Source of the DNA: FEN-1219 sp035644475
GTDB lineage: Bacteria > Pseudomonadota > Gammaproteobacteria > Steroidobacterales > Rariloculaceae
Length of the DNA: 40,459 nucleotides
Reading direction: 5' to 3'
Assembly: GCA_035644475.1 (NCBI GenBank)
Contig: DASQOL010000156.1
Location: forward strand, 1-40,459
Position numbers and translations under genes: made by a program. The notes under the pieces are model-generated. The model had not been told where the DNA came from. It was given only the letters and a program-made list of their open reading frames with translations, and made no database searches. This document shows, in pieces, positions 1-7,708 of this stretch. Positions within the stretch are counted from its first letter, which is position 1, and each line of letters starts with the position of its first letter.

Positions 1-344
1 ACGACAGAGAGACTTATGCCGTAGACATTCGGACGGAAGGCGGCCACTACGGGCAGTTTATCGAGCTTCGTAAGCATGACGGCCAGTGGTCACACTTCTA
101 CGTTGTTAAGAACTACGCGAGCAATGATCCCATCGCCAGAATCTCCGCCTATCAAGCCTACATCGACCCGCAGTTCCCGGTGCTACAAGACCCAAGCTCA
201 GTCGAAGCCTTCGTCGGGCGCACAGTGAACACCTGTGCCGACCAACTAGAGAAGGTGCCGCTGTTGCCAAATGGCGAAGATATTTTTCACCAGCAGCCCA
301 CTCCAACGCCCGAGCCAAAAACGTCGGCGGCGACAGCTCCATAG
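1..344 (+). CDS. 3' end of an unrecognised protein (5' end outside window)
   Basis: An open frame runs from the first complete codon at base 3 to a TAG at 342-344, giving 113 codons with no start in the window. The translation has an aromatic-rich stretch (WSHFYVVKNY), one cysteine and a proline/threonine-rich tail (QQPTPTPEPKTSAA), which suggests an exposed or exported C-terminus. I do not recognise the family. Codon use is less GC-biased than in the housekeeping genes to the right, so this edge may be accessory DNA. No function is assigned. An upstream sequence would be needed to place it. Confidence 0.55.
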   Translation, partial: DRETYAVDIRTEGGHYGQFIELRKHDGQWSHFYVVKNYASNDPIARISAYQAYIDPQFPVLQDPSSVEAFVGRTVNTCADQLEKVPLLPNGEDIFHQQPTPTPEPKTSAATAP

Positions 345-381
345 CCTCGTTTGCTCCCTGGCTGGGTTCGCTCTATACATG

Positions 382-410
382 CGTCCGTCCGTCCCTTCGG
401 TCCGTCCGTC
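382..410. repeat. (GTCC)n short repeat with mirrored halves
   Basis: Two short runs of the tetranucleotide GTCC flank a central CCTTCGG. The tract lies between the end of the partial gene and the phage-like fragment. No function is visible; it looks like low-complexity decay. Confidence 0.4.
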
Positions 411-455
411 TTTAAGTCTGTAAGAGCATTCCCCGTTTCTAACGTAGCCAGACAC

Positions 456-794
456 TTACGATCGCGGAAATGGTTCCTCGTGAGATTTAGTCGCGTTTTG
501 CTTCGACTCTTTGTGCTGTTTCCAGCGCACTTGCGCTGAGGCGTTGCCGCGTATCGAGCCTTCCATGGCTTCCTTACGCTCTTTCTCGCAGCGGAAGTTA
601 TAGAGCTTGCCGTCTAGCTCTATGAACTTGGCGCGCAGTTTCCGCGGCCACAACTTCTCGAATTTCCTCCGCGATACGCCCGCAAGCTCGGCGCCGGCCA
701 GTTCGCGGATCTCGTGCGCGGCGACTGTCACGGCTGACTGCGAGCAATGCGCGCGGGATCGATCAGCATGCGCCACGGCTGCGTCTGCCCGCAA
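456..794 (-). pseudogene. Decayed fragment of a phage DUF1376-type gene
   Basis: The 112-codon frame begins at a TTG (minus-strand stop at 813-815) and has no convincing start. Its last ~75 residues resemble the C-terminal half of DUF1376 phage/prophage proteins. A LAGVSRRKFEKLW segment is followed by KFIELDGKLYN, a basic-acidic FRCEKERKEA helix, then GNASAQVRWKQ and a polar low-complexity tail. The N-terminal ~30 residues do not look like the family. Just upstream a second frame reads DPARIA, a typical earlier DUF1376 motif, which suggests a frameshift. DUF1376 proteins usually lie in phage replication modules, so this is probably a relic of a prophage or integrative element. An unrelated small protein is the alternative. 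Confidence 0.45.
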
Positions 795-819
795 ACACGA
801 CCGATACGGCGGTCACATA

Positions 820-3261
820 CTATTCATACCGTAGTGCACTCGCTGGTTTGGTGTTAGCTATCCACGTCGCAATGGATCCGACTGTCACCATCGCGATGGT
901 GAGCGTAAGCGCAGCGCTCGCGAAAAACACCCAAGGATCCAGCTCAATGCGGTATGCGAAACCAGTGAGCCAGCGCCGCATCAAGATGAACGCCGCTGGC
1001 CACGCCACTACGTTGGCAACCAGCGCGAGCAGCATGAATTCTGACGTAAACAACCAAACGATATCGCGAACCCCGCCGCCCATGGCTTTGCGGATGCCGA
1101 TCTCCTTGGCGCGTCGCTCCGCTGCAAATGACACGAGACCGATCAAGCCAAGGCAAGCAACCTCGATAGCGAGCGCCGAGAAGGATGCGAACATCGTCGC
1201 TAGCCGCGCTTCCGTCCGATACAAAGCCTCGAAATCCTGGTCCAGAAATTGCCGCACGATAGGTAAATTCGGCACCAGCTCGTCCCAAGTCTCGTCGATG
1301 TATCGCAGTGTGTCGCCGAGCTCGCGCCCAGACAGCTTCAGCGAAATGGTACGGAGCGGAGAGTAGGGAACCCAATAGATCGTCGGCGCGATTTCGCTAT
1401 GTAGCGACTCGAAGTGCAGGTTTTTTACGACGCCGATGACTGGCCCTCGGCTGTTTTCGGTCGCCTCCTGAAGACGCTGTCCTATCGACTCTTCCGGCGT
1501 CCAGCCAAGTGTGCGCGCCGCAAGCTCGTTCAAGACGAAGGCGCCGGTAGGGCGGCCTCTGTCGTCCGCCTGGACCGTCAGTCGATCGGTTCCGAATTCT
1601 TCGGCGAACGTGCGTCCCGCTATGACTTCAACGTCGTACGTCTCGAAGAATCCGTAGTCGACTCGCAGGGACTGCATTGGGGTGGCGCTGTCGAAGCTCG
1701 TACCGTCGCGACCTACGTAGGTGGTAGACCGGTTAGGCCTGAACGGTGGCGAGTCTGATGCCGTCACGGCAATAACGTTGGGATTCTTCAGCCACTGATG
1801 CTTCAGCGTTTCCCACTGTTCTCCGCCAACATTCGCAGGACTAACGTATACAACGCCCTCTCTATCGAAACCGAGCTCGATATTGCGTGCGTACTGCATT
1901 TGCTCGTAGACGACCGCAGTGGCGATGAGAAGCGTAGTCGATACCGAAAACTGAAGAGCGACGAGAGTCTGGCGTAACTTGCGGGGGCCGCCGGCGCCTT
2001 TTGAGCCGGTTCGCAAGGCGTCGATTGCCGGCAGCGCCGAAAAAAAGACAGCAGGCCCTACACCGGCGATCAGTCCGGTCGCGAGGGCGAGGAGTGCCAG
2101 GCCAGCGAAAACTCTTGTCGCGCCGATACCGACAAGATCCAAGCTCAAATCCAGATAACTGTTGAACAGCGGTAAAGTGAGCTCCACCAGTGAGGCGGCC
2201 ACCAAAGCCGCAATCGCAGCTACGAGCACAGACTCGATAAGGAACCGGCCTGCAACCTGCGCGCGTCTCGCACCGAGGAACTTGCGAACACCGATTTCCT
2301 TCGCACGGTCGGCAGAGCGTGCCGTGGCCAGGTTGGTGAAGTTGATGCAGGCAATGAGCAGAACAAACGTTGCGATGGCGGCAAACGCGTATACGGTCAC
2401 GAGGCTTCCGCTCGCTTTCAGGTCGCCTTGTCGATTGGTGCACAGGTGGATGTCCCTCACGCGCGTCAAAGTGTACCCGGTGAATTTGCTCGAGCCCTTC
2501 TGTTGATGGCGCTCGAAAAACGGCCCGGATTGGCGTTGGATCTCTGCAGCGTCGCCGCTTCTCTTCAGGAGCACGTAGGTATGAAAAGCGTTCACTTGCC
2601 AGTTGTCGAACCTCGAGTCCGCGCCGGGTCGGGACTCCCGTGCGAGCATCGAACCGAGCATGTCGAACGACAAGTGTGTGCTTTTCGGCAAGTCCTCGAT
2701 GACGCCGGTCACTACCCGAGCCGACTGCGCGCCGCCAAAGCTGGTGAACAATGTGTGGCCAATCGGATTGGCATCGCCGAAATACTTGCTTGCGGCGGTC
2801 TTGGTTAGGACAAGCGCGAACGGCTCGCTAAGCGCGGTCTTGGGGTCTCCACGCAACCAGTCGAAGTCGAATATTTCGAGTAGCTCCGGGTCTGCTTCAG
2901 CAAATCGAGACTCCACGAACTGCGTGCCGTCTTCTCTCTGAAGGACAATGCCGCAGCAAAGCAAACGCCCGGCCTTCTCGACCTGCGGAAAATCCTCTTT
3001 GAGCAGGGCGGCCGCCTGTGAGGCAATGGGTGCGAGGTGCGATTCGGTGCGTGTCTCCTCAAAGGCGAAGAAGTCGCGCGACACACGGTAGATGCGATCG
3101 GAGCTCGTCCACTGCTTGTCGTAGCTCAGCTCGTCGTGGACGAACAGCGCGATGACCATGAAGCATGCGAGTCCGAGCGTGAGCCCGACGACGTTGATGC
3201 ACGAGTAACGTCCCTGACGGATCAGGTTTCGGCCGGCGATGTTCAGATAGCGCCTAAACAT
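820..3261 (-). CDS. Orphan ABC transporter permease, FtsX/MacB_PCD type, duplicated
   Basis: 813 residues starting at ATG 3261, with a GGGGAG ribosome site about 5 nt upstream. A transmembrane segment near residues 20-43 is followed by a large periplasmic (MacB_PCD-like) domain. Next comes a three-helix FtsX block beginning near residue 285, then a second periplasmic domain and a second FtsX block at the C-terminus. The duplication shows in the paired cytoplasmic coupling motifs RAKEIGVRK and RAKEIGIRK. Family members work with a MacB/LolD-type ATPase in the inner membrane, as mechanotransmission exporters of peptides, antibiotics or lipoproteins. No ATPase or fusion protein is adjacent, so the partner must be encoded elsewhere. 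The substrate cannot be inferred. Confidence 0.9.
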   Translation of the reverse strand: MFRRYLNIAGRNLIRQGRYSCINVVGLTLGLACFMVIALFVHDELSYDKQWTSSDRIYRVSRDFFAFEETRTESHLAPIASQAAALLKEDFPQVEKAGRLLCCGIVLQREDGTQFVESRFAEADPELLEIFDFDWLRGDPKTALSEPFALVLTKTAASKYFGDANPIGHTLFTSFGGAQSARVVTGVIEDLPKSTHLSFDMLGSMLARESRPGADSRFDNWQVNAFHTYVLLKRSGDAAEIQRQSGPFFERHQQKGSSKFTGYTLTRVRDIHLCTNRQGDLKASGSLVTVYAFAAIATFVLLIACINFTNLATARSADRAKEIGVRKFLGARRAQVAGRFLIESVLVAAIAALVAASLVELTLPLFNSYLDLSLDLVGIGATRVFAGLALLALATGLIAGVGPAVFFSALPAIDALRTGSKGAGGPRKLRQTLVALQFSVSTTLLIATAVVYEQMQYARNIELGFDREGVVYVSPANVGGEQWETLKHQWLKNPNVIAVTASDSPPFRPNRSTTYVGRDGTSFDSATPMQSLRVDYGFFETYDVEVIAGRTFAEEFGTDRLTVQADDRGRPTGAFVLNELAARTLGWTPEESIGQRLQEATENSRGPVIGVVKNLHFESLHSEIAPTIYWVPYSPLRTISLKLSGRELGDTLRYIDETWDELVPNLPIVRQFLDQDFEALYRTEARLATMFASFSALAIEVACLGLIGLVSFAAERRAKEIGIRKAMGGGVRDIVWLFTSEFMLLALVANVVAWPAAFILMRRWLTGFAYRIELDPWVFFASAALTLTIAMVTVGSIATWIANTKPASALRYE

Positions 3262-3632
3262 TCTTTCTCCCCGCCAAGCTGCTGAATGCGTTCTCGGTTT
3301 GCGCTGCGCGCGACGAAAGCGACTTCCCTCCGAGGGAGTCTTTCGCTGCTCGACGCCCTAGAAGCAACTTTGATGCCGGGTCGCGGGGAGGTCTGTTAAT
3401 CGAGGATTTGGCAAGCCCGGTCGCCACGTAACTGTACGGTTGTGAAACACATGCCGTCCGCGTGCGTACACCGCCCTTGTCCGGCACACAGTCGGTTGGT
3501 GCGGTCCGACCTGCGCCTTTGCACGGGTTGCAGCGATCGAGCGCAGCCTGTTCTTCACACACGGTACACGTTCACTACATCGGCGTTGGTTATTCTCGTT
3601 GCCCTGATCGCCACCATCCCGCGGGGGGTACT
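3262..3632. other. Intergenic region between divergent permease and PEP-CTERM genes
   Basis: 371 bases without a convincing gene. It must hold the promoters of both flanking divergent genes, but no clear -35/-10 or sigma-54 (-24/-12) element could be fixed. An imperfect hairpin at about 3314-3345 pairs CGAAAG with CTTTCG and CCC with GGG, with bulges; there is no T-run. An open frame extends upstream of the PEP-CTERM gene to 3462 but lacks signal-peptide character. Confidence 0.4.
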
Positions 3633-4373
3633 ATGCGCCGCGTCGTATTGGCTCTGGCCGCCGGTTTGCTCGCGCACTCGGCTTCCGCGAGCCCGGTGAC
3701 CTACCGATTTCAGGGACAGGTCACGAGCTCTTCCGGAATCTTCTCCGGGCAGGGATCCCTGGAAGTCAACGGGACCTTCGCGTTCGACACGGAGCTCGCC
3801 GACATTAACCTGCTTGTTCCGCCACCCAACGCGTATCGGGAGGATGCCTTCTTCAGCTATTGGCCTCCGAATGGGCCGCTAACATCCTCGTTCGTTGCGA
3901 CACTCGACTATGGTTCGATCCACTTGAGCTGGGTATCAGTGCCGCACCCGACCGACGCGGTCGCTGCCCTTTGGTTCCTGAACAACTTTCGGTGTGGCAC
4001 AACCTGCACGGAGGATTCGATTGTCTACCATTTGCAGCTCCCGCAAGCCGCCAACTCGGATCGCGACTTCTACCTGAATTTCGTAGCACGCGAGACCGTC
4101 CCCGGCCGCGTACCGTCCGCGATCCCCGAAGGTGTGCTCGACAACACGACGAACGGGGCGCGAGCGGTTCTGGATTCTCTGAATCCCGCCAGCTTTTCCT
4201 TCATCAATGAAGGGTCGTGGGTCGAGGACGACGCATCCGCCAACGGAGGGGGCGCGTTGTTCTTCACCGTGACGCAGGTCGCCCCCGTCCCGCTTCCTGC
4301 CGCGTTCTGGCTGTTGGGCAGCGGGCTCGTCGGATTGCTCGGAATAGCCCGCGGACGCAGACGCTCCGCATAG
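3633..4373 (+). CDS. Exported PEP-CTERM (VPLPAA) sorting-domain protein
   Basis: 246 residues. The start is set at ATG 3633 because a GGGGGG run lies just upstream and the protein then opens with a typical signal peptide (MRRVVLALAAGLLAHSASA). A longer frame from 3462 would bury that signal. The C-terminus carries VPLPAA, then a hydrophobic helix (FWLLGSGLVGLLGI) and a basic GRRR end, the tripartite PEP-CTERM anchor recognised by exosortase. The mature part is a beta-rich domain with one CGTTC cysteine pair and no recognised catalytic motif. Such proteins are processed at the inner membrane and displayed or secreted with exopolysaccharide. Exosortase itself is not in the window. The specific role is unknown. 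Confidence 0.85.
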   Translation: MRRVVLALAAGLLAHSASASPVTYRFQGQVTSSSGIFSGQGSLEVNGTFAFDTELADINLLVPPPNAYREDAFFSYWPPNGPLTSSFVATLDYGSIHLSWVSVPHPTDAVAALWFLNNFRCGTTCTEDSIVYHLQLPQAANSDRDFYLNFVARETVPGRVPSAIPEGVLDNTTNGARAVLDSLNPASFSFINEGSWVEDDASANGGGALFFTVTQVAPVPLPAAFWLLGSGLVGLLGIARGRRRSA

Positions 4374-4421
4374 GCTCGAACTGCGTATTCGTAGGCCTCG
4401 CCGACCTATGAGACTTCGACG

Positions 4422-4571
4422 CTATCCCTGATGCTCGTTTCGCAATAGCTGCTCGAGCTCCTGCGGCGTAAGCGAGCGTATTTCTATCGTCTCGTCGTCG
4501 GTCGATGCACTCGATAGCTTGCGGAGCTCCAGTGTGTCGGCGCTCTCGTCGATTTGATGTCGGTTCGTCAT
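4422..4571 (-). CDS. Possible small hypothetical protein (49 aa)
   Basis: ATG at 4571 and TAG at 4422-4424 give a 49-residue acidic protein ending in SLTPQELEQLLRNEHQG. The polar, glutamate/leucine-rich composition looks protein-like and may form a C-terminal amphipathic helix. There is no strong ribosome site, no recognised family and no close operon partner. It may be a real small gene or a chance frame. Confidence 0.3.
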   Translation of the reverse strand: MTNRHQIDESADTLELRKLSSASTDDETIEIRSLTPQELEQLLRNEHQG

Positions 4572-4783
4572 GTGGCACTCGGGGTGGGATGCGGCGCGCA
4601 CAGTACGCGCGAGCACTCCGAGTCGCATCGATCAGTGTCACGATTTTTCGATGCGCGAACGATCGCGCCATCTACATCAGCCCGCATGACTGAGCACCGC
4701 GCCGACGCTCGATGATGCCAACTACGAAGGGCTGGCCAAGGCGCGCGCCGCGAGAACGATAGCCTCAGCCGTTTCGAGCTGCC

Positions 4784-5509
4784 TCAGCGAGCCTCGGCCG
4801 CCACGTGCGTGCTCGACTTCACCCGCCACTGCCCGGGCCCGACCTTCTCGTAGACCTGATCGTCGTAGCCGCCGTCTTTGAGATACGCGCGCCCCGTGAC
4901 CTCGGCGCCGGACACGCTTACCTGCACGCCCGAGTTCAGCAACCGCTCGACGCCGCTCTGATCCGCGACGTAGTGATCGCCGAGCTTGGCGCCGCCGAGC
5001 CGGTGGATCGCGAGTAGATCGGTCGCGCCGAGGCCGGCGGCCTTCTCGGTTGCGATGAGCACGGTGCGCGAAGCGAACCGCCAACCCTGCGGCGTCTTCG
5101 CATATTCATCTTGATATTCGGCCTGGCCGAGATCCGCCGTGCCGCGCACGCCGCTCGGCGTGACCTCGAGCGCGACGGTGGGAACGTTCGCGCCGCCCGG
5201 ACGCGCGGCCTGCGCCGTGCCCGCGGGTGCGGTGCAGTGCCGTTCGCTCTGCACCAGGAGGACCAGCTGCTTGCGCCCGACAAAGTGACCGCGAAACCCG
5301 CTCGCGAAGTAGCCGGTCTCCGGCACGAACAGGTCGGCGAGCTCCTCCGCGCGGCACCCCGACAGCGCCTGCAAGTAGCTCGCCGTGAGCGCCTGGATCG
5401 CGCTTCGGTCGTCGGCGCTCAAGCCCGCCGGCGCCTGTGCGGCCGCGCCGATGGCGGCGAGCGACGCGGCGAAGGCGATGACGACGGAGCTTTTTCTCGA
5501 GGCGTTCAT
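4784..5509 (-). CDS. Exported SnoaL/NTF2-like protein
   Basis: 241 residues from ATG 5509, chosen because GGAGGT lies 9 nt upstream and the protein then starts with a signal peptide (cleavage likely after GAAAQA). After it comes a helix-rich start (SADDRSAIQALTASYLQALSG) and an LFVPETGYF segment, the usual beginning of a SnoaL_4/NTF2-like cone fold. Later strands (YAKTPQGWRFASRTVLI) complete one fold, and a roughly 90-residue extension ends in a second strand-rich motif. These folds bind small hydrophobic ligands or act as isomerases, hydratases or dehydratases. No catalytic His/Asp pair can be assigned with certainty. It is divergent from arsR across a 90-bp shared promoter region, so co-regulation by arsenite is possible but unproven. 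Confidence 0.75.
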   Translation of the reverse strand: MNASRKSSVVIAFAASLAAIGAAAQAPAGLSADDRSAIQALTASYLQALSGCRAEELADLFVPETGYFASGFRGHFVGRKQLVLLVQSERHCTAPAGTAQAARPGGANVPTVALEVTPSGVRGTADLGQAEYQDEYAKTPQGWRFASRTVLIATEKAAGLGATDLLAIHRLGGAKLGDHYVADQSGVERLLNSGVQVSVSGAEVTGRAYLKDGGYDDQVYEKVGPGQWRVKSSTHVAAEAR

Positions 5510-5578
5510 GGCGTGCGCATACCTCCGGTGGTGACAGCTCAATGTACGACATCGCGGCCGCGGTTGACCCCGGTTCGT

Positions 5579-5600
5579 TATTTCGGGAAACTCCGAAATA
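5579..5600. promoter_or_regulatory. Candidate ArsR operator: perfect 8-bp inverted repeat at arsR start
   Basis: TATTTCGG and CCGAAATA form a perfect 8-bp inverted repeat separated by GAAACT. The last base is the A of the arsR start codon. ArsR/SmtB proteins bind imperfect dyads overlapping their own promoters, so this is the likely autoregulatory site. A TTGACC at 5564-5569 could be a -35 element, but no good -10 sits 17 nt away. The site also lies upstream of the divergent SnoaL-like gene. Confidence 0.6.
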
Positions 5601-5932
5601 TGAATCCTGAGACCTTCGCCGCCCTCGCCCACGACCTGCGTCTGCGCGTCTTCCGCCTACTGATGACCAAGGCCCCGCACGGCCTGCCCGCGGGCCAGAT
5701 CGCGCTGCGGCTCGAGGTCCCGGCCTCGACGCTGAGCACCCACCTCGCACAGCTCGAGCGCGTGGGCCTGCTGCGCTCCCGGCGCGAGCGGCAACGCATT
5801 GTCTATGCAGTCAACGCCGAGGGCACGAAGGGCCTCGTGGGATTCCTCGTCAACGATTGCTGCGGCGGCCAGCCCGAGCTCTGCGGCTACGGCGAGGCGA
5901 AGCCGCGCAAGACGAAGCCGCTCGAGCGGTGA
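5600..5932 (+). CDS. arsR: ArsR-family arsenite-responsive repressor
   Basis: 110 residues with the ArsR winged-helix layout: an N-terminal helix (ETFAALAHDLRLRVFRLL), a recognition region (LEVPASTLSTHLAQLERVGLL) and a wing (RRERQRIVYAV). The classic ArsR N-terminal CVC metal site is absent. A C-terminal cluster, C87-C88 with C95 in DCCGGQPELC, resembles the vicinal-Cys plus third-Cys As(III) site of the Acidithiobacillus ferrooxidans-type ArsR. The exact spacing needs an alignment. The start is ATG 5600; no strong ribosome site is seen, and the operator dyad ends on the start codon. The stop overlaps the arsC GTG by 4 bases, so repression should control the whole operon. Confidence 0.9.
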   Translation: MNPETFAALAHDLRLRVFRLLMTKAPHGLPAGQIALRLEVPASTLSTHLAQLERVGLLRSRRERQRIVYAVNAEGTKGLVGFLVNDCCGGQPELCGYGEAKPRKTKPLER

Positions 5933-6438
5933 ACGACAAGGTCTACAACGTGCTGTTCCTCTGCACCGGGAACTCGGCACGCAGCATCCTCGCCGAGTGC
6001 GTGCTCAACCGGCTCGGCCGCGGCCGGTTCAAGGCGTACAGCGCCGGCAGCTTCCCGAAAGGCCAAGTGCATCCGTTCGCGCTCGAGCTGCTGGAGCGCC
6101 AAGGCTATCCGACCGAAGGGCTGCGGTCGAAAGGCTGGGACGAGCTCGCGACGCCCGGTGCGCCGCGGCTCGACTTCGTGTTCACGGTCTGCGACGACGC
6201 CGCCGGCGAGGTCTGCCCCGTGTGGCCGGGTCAGCCGATGACGGCGCACTGGGGGCTTCCGGATCCGGCGGCCGTCAACGGCACGCCGGCGGAACAGCAC
6301 CTCGCCTTCGCGAGCACGCTGCGCATGCTCGTGAACCGCATCGGCACGTTCACGAATCTCCCGATCGCGTCGCTCGACAAGCTGAGCCTGCAGAGCACTC
6401 TGCACGAGATCGGCCGCGACGACCCGAGACGCACGTGA
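5929..6438 (+). CDS. arsC: Arsenate reductase, low-molecular-weight phosphatase type
   Basis: 169 residues from GTG 5929, which overlaps the arsR stop (GTGA). The phosphatase loop LCTGNSARS gives C12 as nucleophile and R18 as anion binder. A VCDDAAGEVCP segment supplies C88 and C96, candidates for the resolving disulfide relay, and the HWGLPDP motif supplies the general-acid Asp112. This arrangement is that of arsenate reductases coupled to thioredoxin, glutaredoxin or mycothiol, not of tyrosine phosphatases. It should convert arsenate to arsenite in the cytosol. The next gene supplies the exit route. Which cysteines form the relay must be tested. Confidence 0.92.
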   Translation: MNDKVYNVLFLCTGNSARSILAECVLNRLGRGRFKAYSAGSFPKGQVHPFALELLERQGYPTEGLRSKGWDELATPGAPRLDFVFTVCDDAAGEVCPVWPGQPMTAHWGLPDPAAVNGTPAEQHLAFASTLRMLVNRIGTFTNLPIASLDKLSLQSTLHEIGRDDPRRT

Positions 6439-7115
6439 GCGGCAATCTCGCCCGCTGCCTCGCGGCCGAGGCCGTGGGCACGGCGCTGCTGCTCGCGACG
6501 GTGGTCGGCTCGGGCATCATGGCCGAGCGCCTCGCCGGCGGGAACGCGGCACTCGCCCTGCTCTGCAACACGCTCGCGACCGGCGCGGCTCTCGCCGTCC
6601 TCATCGAGATGCTGGCGCCGGTGTCCGGAGCGCATCTCAATCCCGCGGTAACCCTGGTCTTCGCGCTGAGCCGCGAGCTGCCGCCGGCACGCGCATTCCA
6701 GTACGCAGCGAGTCAGCTGGCGGGAGCCGTGACGGGGGTCGTGCTCGCGCACGCGATGTTCGGCGCGGAGCTCGTCGAGCTGTCGACGAGGGCTCGGAGC
6801 GGGCCGGCGCAGTGGCTCTCGGAGGTCGTCGCCACGTTCGGCCTCGTGGGCGCGATCCTCGCGACGCGCCGGTCGCGCCCCGCGGCGGTGCCGTACGTGG
6901 TCGGCCTGTACATCGCCGCCGCCTACTGGTTCACCGCCTCGACGTCGTTCGCCAACCCCGCGGTCGCGATCGCCCGATCGCTCACCGACACGTTCACCGG
7001 CATCCGGCCCACGGACGTGCCGGCCTTCGTCGCCGCCGAGCTCGCGGGCGCGGTGTGCGCGATGTTGTTCTTCGGTTGGCTGCTCCCGCTCCGGATACGT
7101 CCGCAGAGCGTGTGA
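6435..7115 (+). CDS. aqpS: Aquaglyceroporin (AqpS-like arsenite channel)
   Basis: 226 residues from GTG 6435, again overlapping the upstream stop as GTGA. Both half-helix signatures are intact, HLNPAVT (N69) and FANPAVAIAR (N174), with six predicted membrane segments and the normal MIP length. In Sinorhizobium meliloti a MIP channel in the ars operon (AqpS) lets arsenite made by ArsC flow down its gradient out of the cell. The same gene content here supports that role. No ArsB or Acr3 pump is present in the window. A general aquaporin role cannot be excluded from sequence. It is convergent with the next gene, with one base between the two stops. Confidence 0.88.
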   Translation: MSGNLARCLAAEAVGTALLLATVVGSGIMAERLAGGNAALALLCNTLATGAALAVLIEMLAPVSGAHLNPAVTLVFALSRELPPARAFQYAASQLAGAVTGVVLAHAMFGAELVELSTRARSGPAQWLSEVVATFGLVGAILATRRSRPAAVPYVVGLYIAAAYWFTASTSFANPAVAIARSLTDTFTGIRPTDVPAFVAAELAGAVCAMLFFGWLLPLRIRPQSV

Positions 7116-7116
7116 G

Positions 7117-7386
7117 TCATTGCGGCTTGCAGGAGCCGCCGAACTTCGACACCAGATCGGAGCAAGTGCCGAGCGCGTAGCCGCAACGGTTCTCGCCCTT
7201 GATGACGTGGCAGTAGGTCACCGTACCGGGAACTCGGGGCTTCGGATTGTGGCAGTGATATTCGCCGGTCTTGCGATTGGTATGGCAGCCGTCCGCGTTG
7301 GTAGCGCCCGGATGCGAGTAAGCGGTGTCACCGGCTAAGACGGCGCCAACCATGACCAGCACGATCGCGATGCTGCGCACGCACAT
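7117..7386 (-). CDS. Small secreted Cys/His-rich protein with YHYH-like motif
   Basis: 89 residues starting at ATG 7386 with a GAGGG ribosome site close upstream. An N-terminal signal peptide of about 24 residues ends near AYS. The mature peptide carries GCHTNRKTGEYHCH, similar to the YHYH-type repeat (DG.H.NRKTG.YHYH) seen at the ends of some secreted nucleases and surface proteins. It has five cysteines in all after the signal, suggesting disulfides or metal binding. Such modules are found in periplasmic proteins of unknown function. Convergent with the aquaporin gene but not part of that operon. Confidence 0.75.
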   Translation of the reverse strand: MCVRSIAIVLVMVGAVLAGDTAYSHPGATNADGCHTNRKTGEYHCHNPKPRVPGTVTYCHVIKGENRCGYALGTCSDLVSKFGGSCKPQ

Positions 7387-7488
7387 GCCCTCAGAGTTGT
7401 TATTAGAGTTATACCTTTTGAAGTGTGCACGAACCTTGGGTGGCCGTCTGTCATGTGCACGACACTCCGAGATTCCGCGGAACGCGCC

Positions 7489-7701
7489 TCAGCGACCGTG
7501 CAGCTCGATGCGACCGCTGCGCTTGCCGCACCGGCCGCAAGTCACGCGCTTCGCTAGCTCGCGCAACGTCATGAACGCGCCGTGCTCGCCGAGCAGCGCC
7601 CGGACGTCGAGCTGCGTGCGGCGGTCGCAGCTCTTGCAGACCGCCCAGAGGCTCTGGCCGGGGCTCAGCTGTCCGATCGTGTCGAGTCGTGTCTCAGGCA
7701 A
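7489..7701 (-). CDS. Small zinc-ribbon-like protein
   Basis: 70 residues. Two CxxC knuckles, CKSC and CGRC, are separated by about 32 residues, the layout of a small zinc ribbon. A basic helix between them (TLRELAKRV) resembles uncharacterised zinc-ribbon proteins found in many Proteobacteria. The only upstream start is TTG 7701, without a clear ribosome site; the single internal ATG would remove the first knuckle. A repeat abutting the neighbouring stop codon lies 8 bases upstream. Possible nucleic-acid or protein binding; function unknown. Confidence 0.5.
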   Translation of the reverse strand: MPETRLDTIGQLSPGQSLWAVCKSCDRRTQLDVRALLGEHGAFMTLRELAKRVTCGRCGKRSGRIELHGR

Positions 7702-7708
7702 GGTTCGA

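Noticed and set aside
3314..3345. Possible terminator hairpin upstream of the permease gene
   Set aside because: The stem is bulged, lacks a T-run and lies between divergent genes, so it has no gene to terminate.
3462..3632. Upstream extension of the PEP-CTERM gene
   Set aside because: Lacks a signal peptide and overlaps regulatory DNA; the start at 3633 has a ribosome site and a proper signal peptide.
5799..7115. 438-codon open frame on plus strand
   Set aside because: Only the last 226 residues (aquaglyceroporin) are real. The first half is a shadow of arsR and arsC in another frame.
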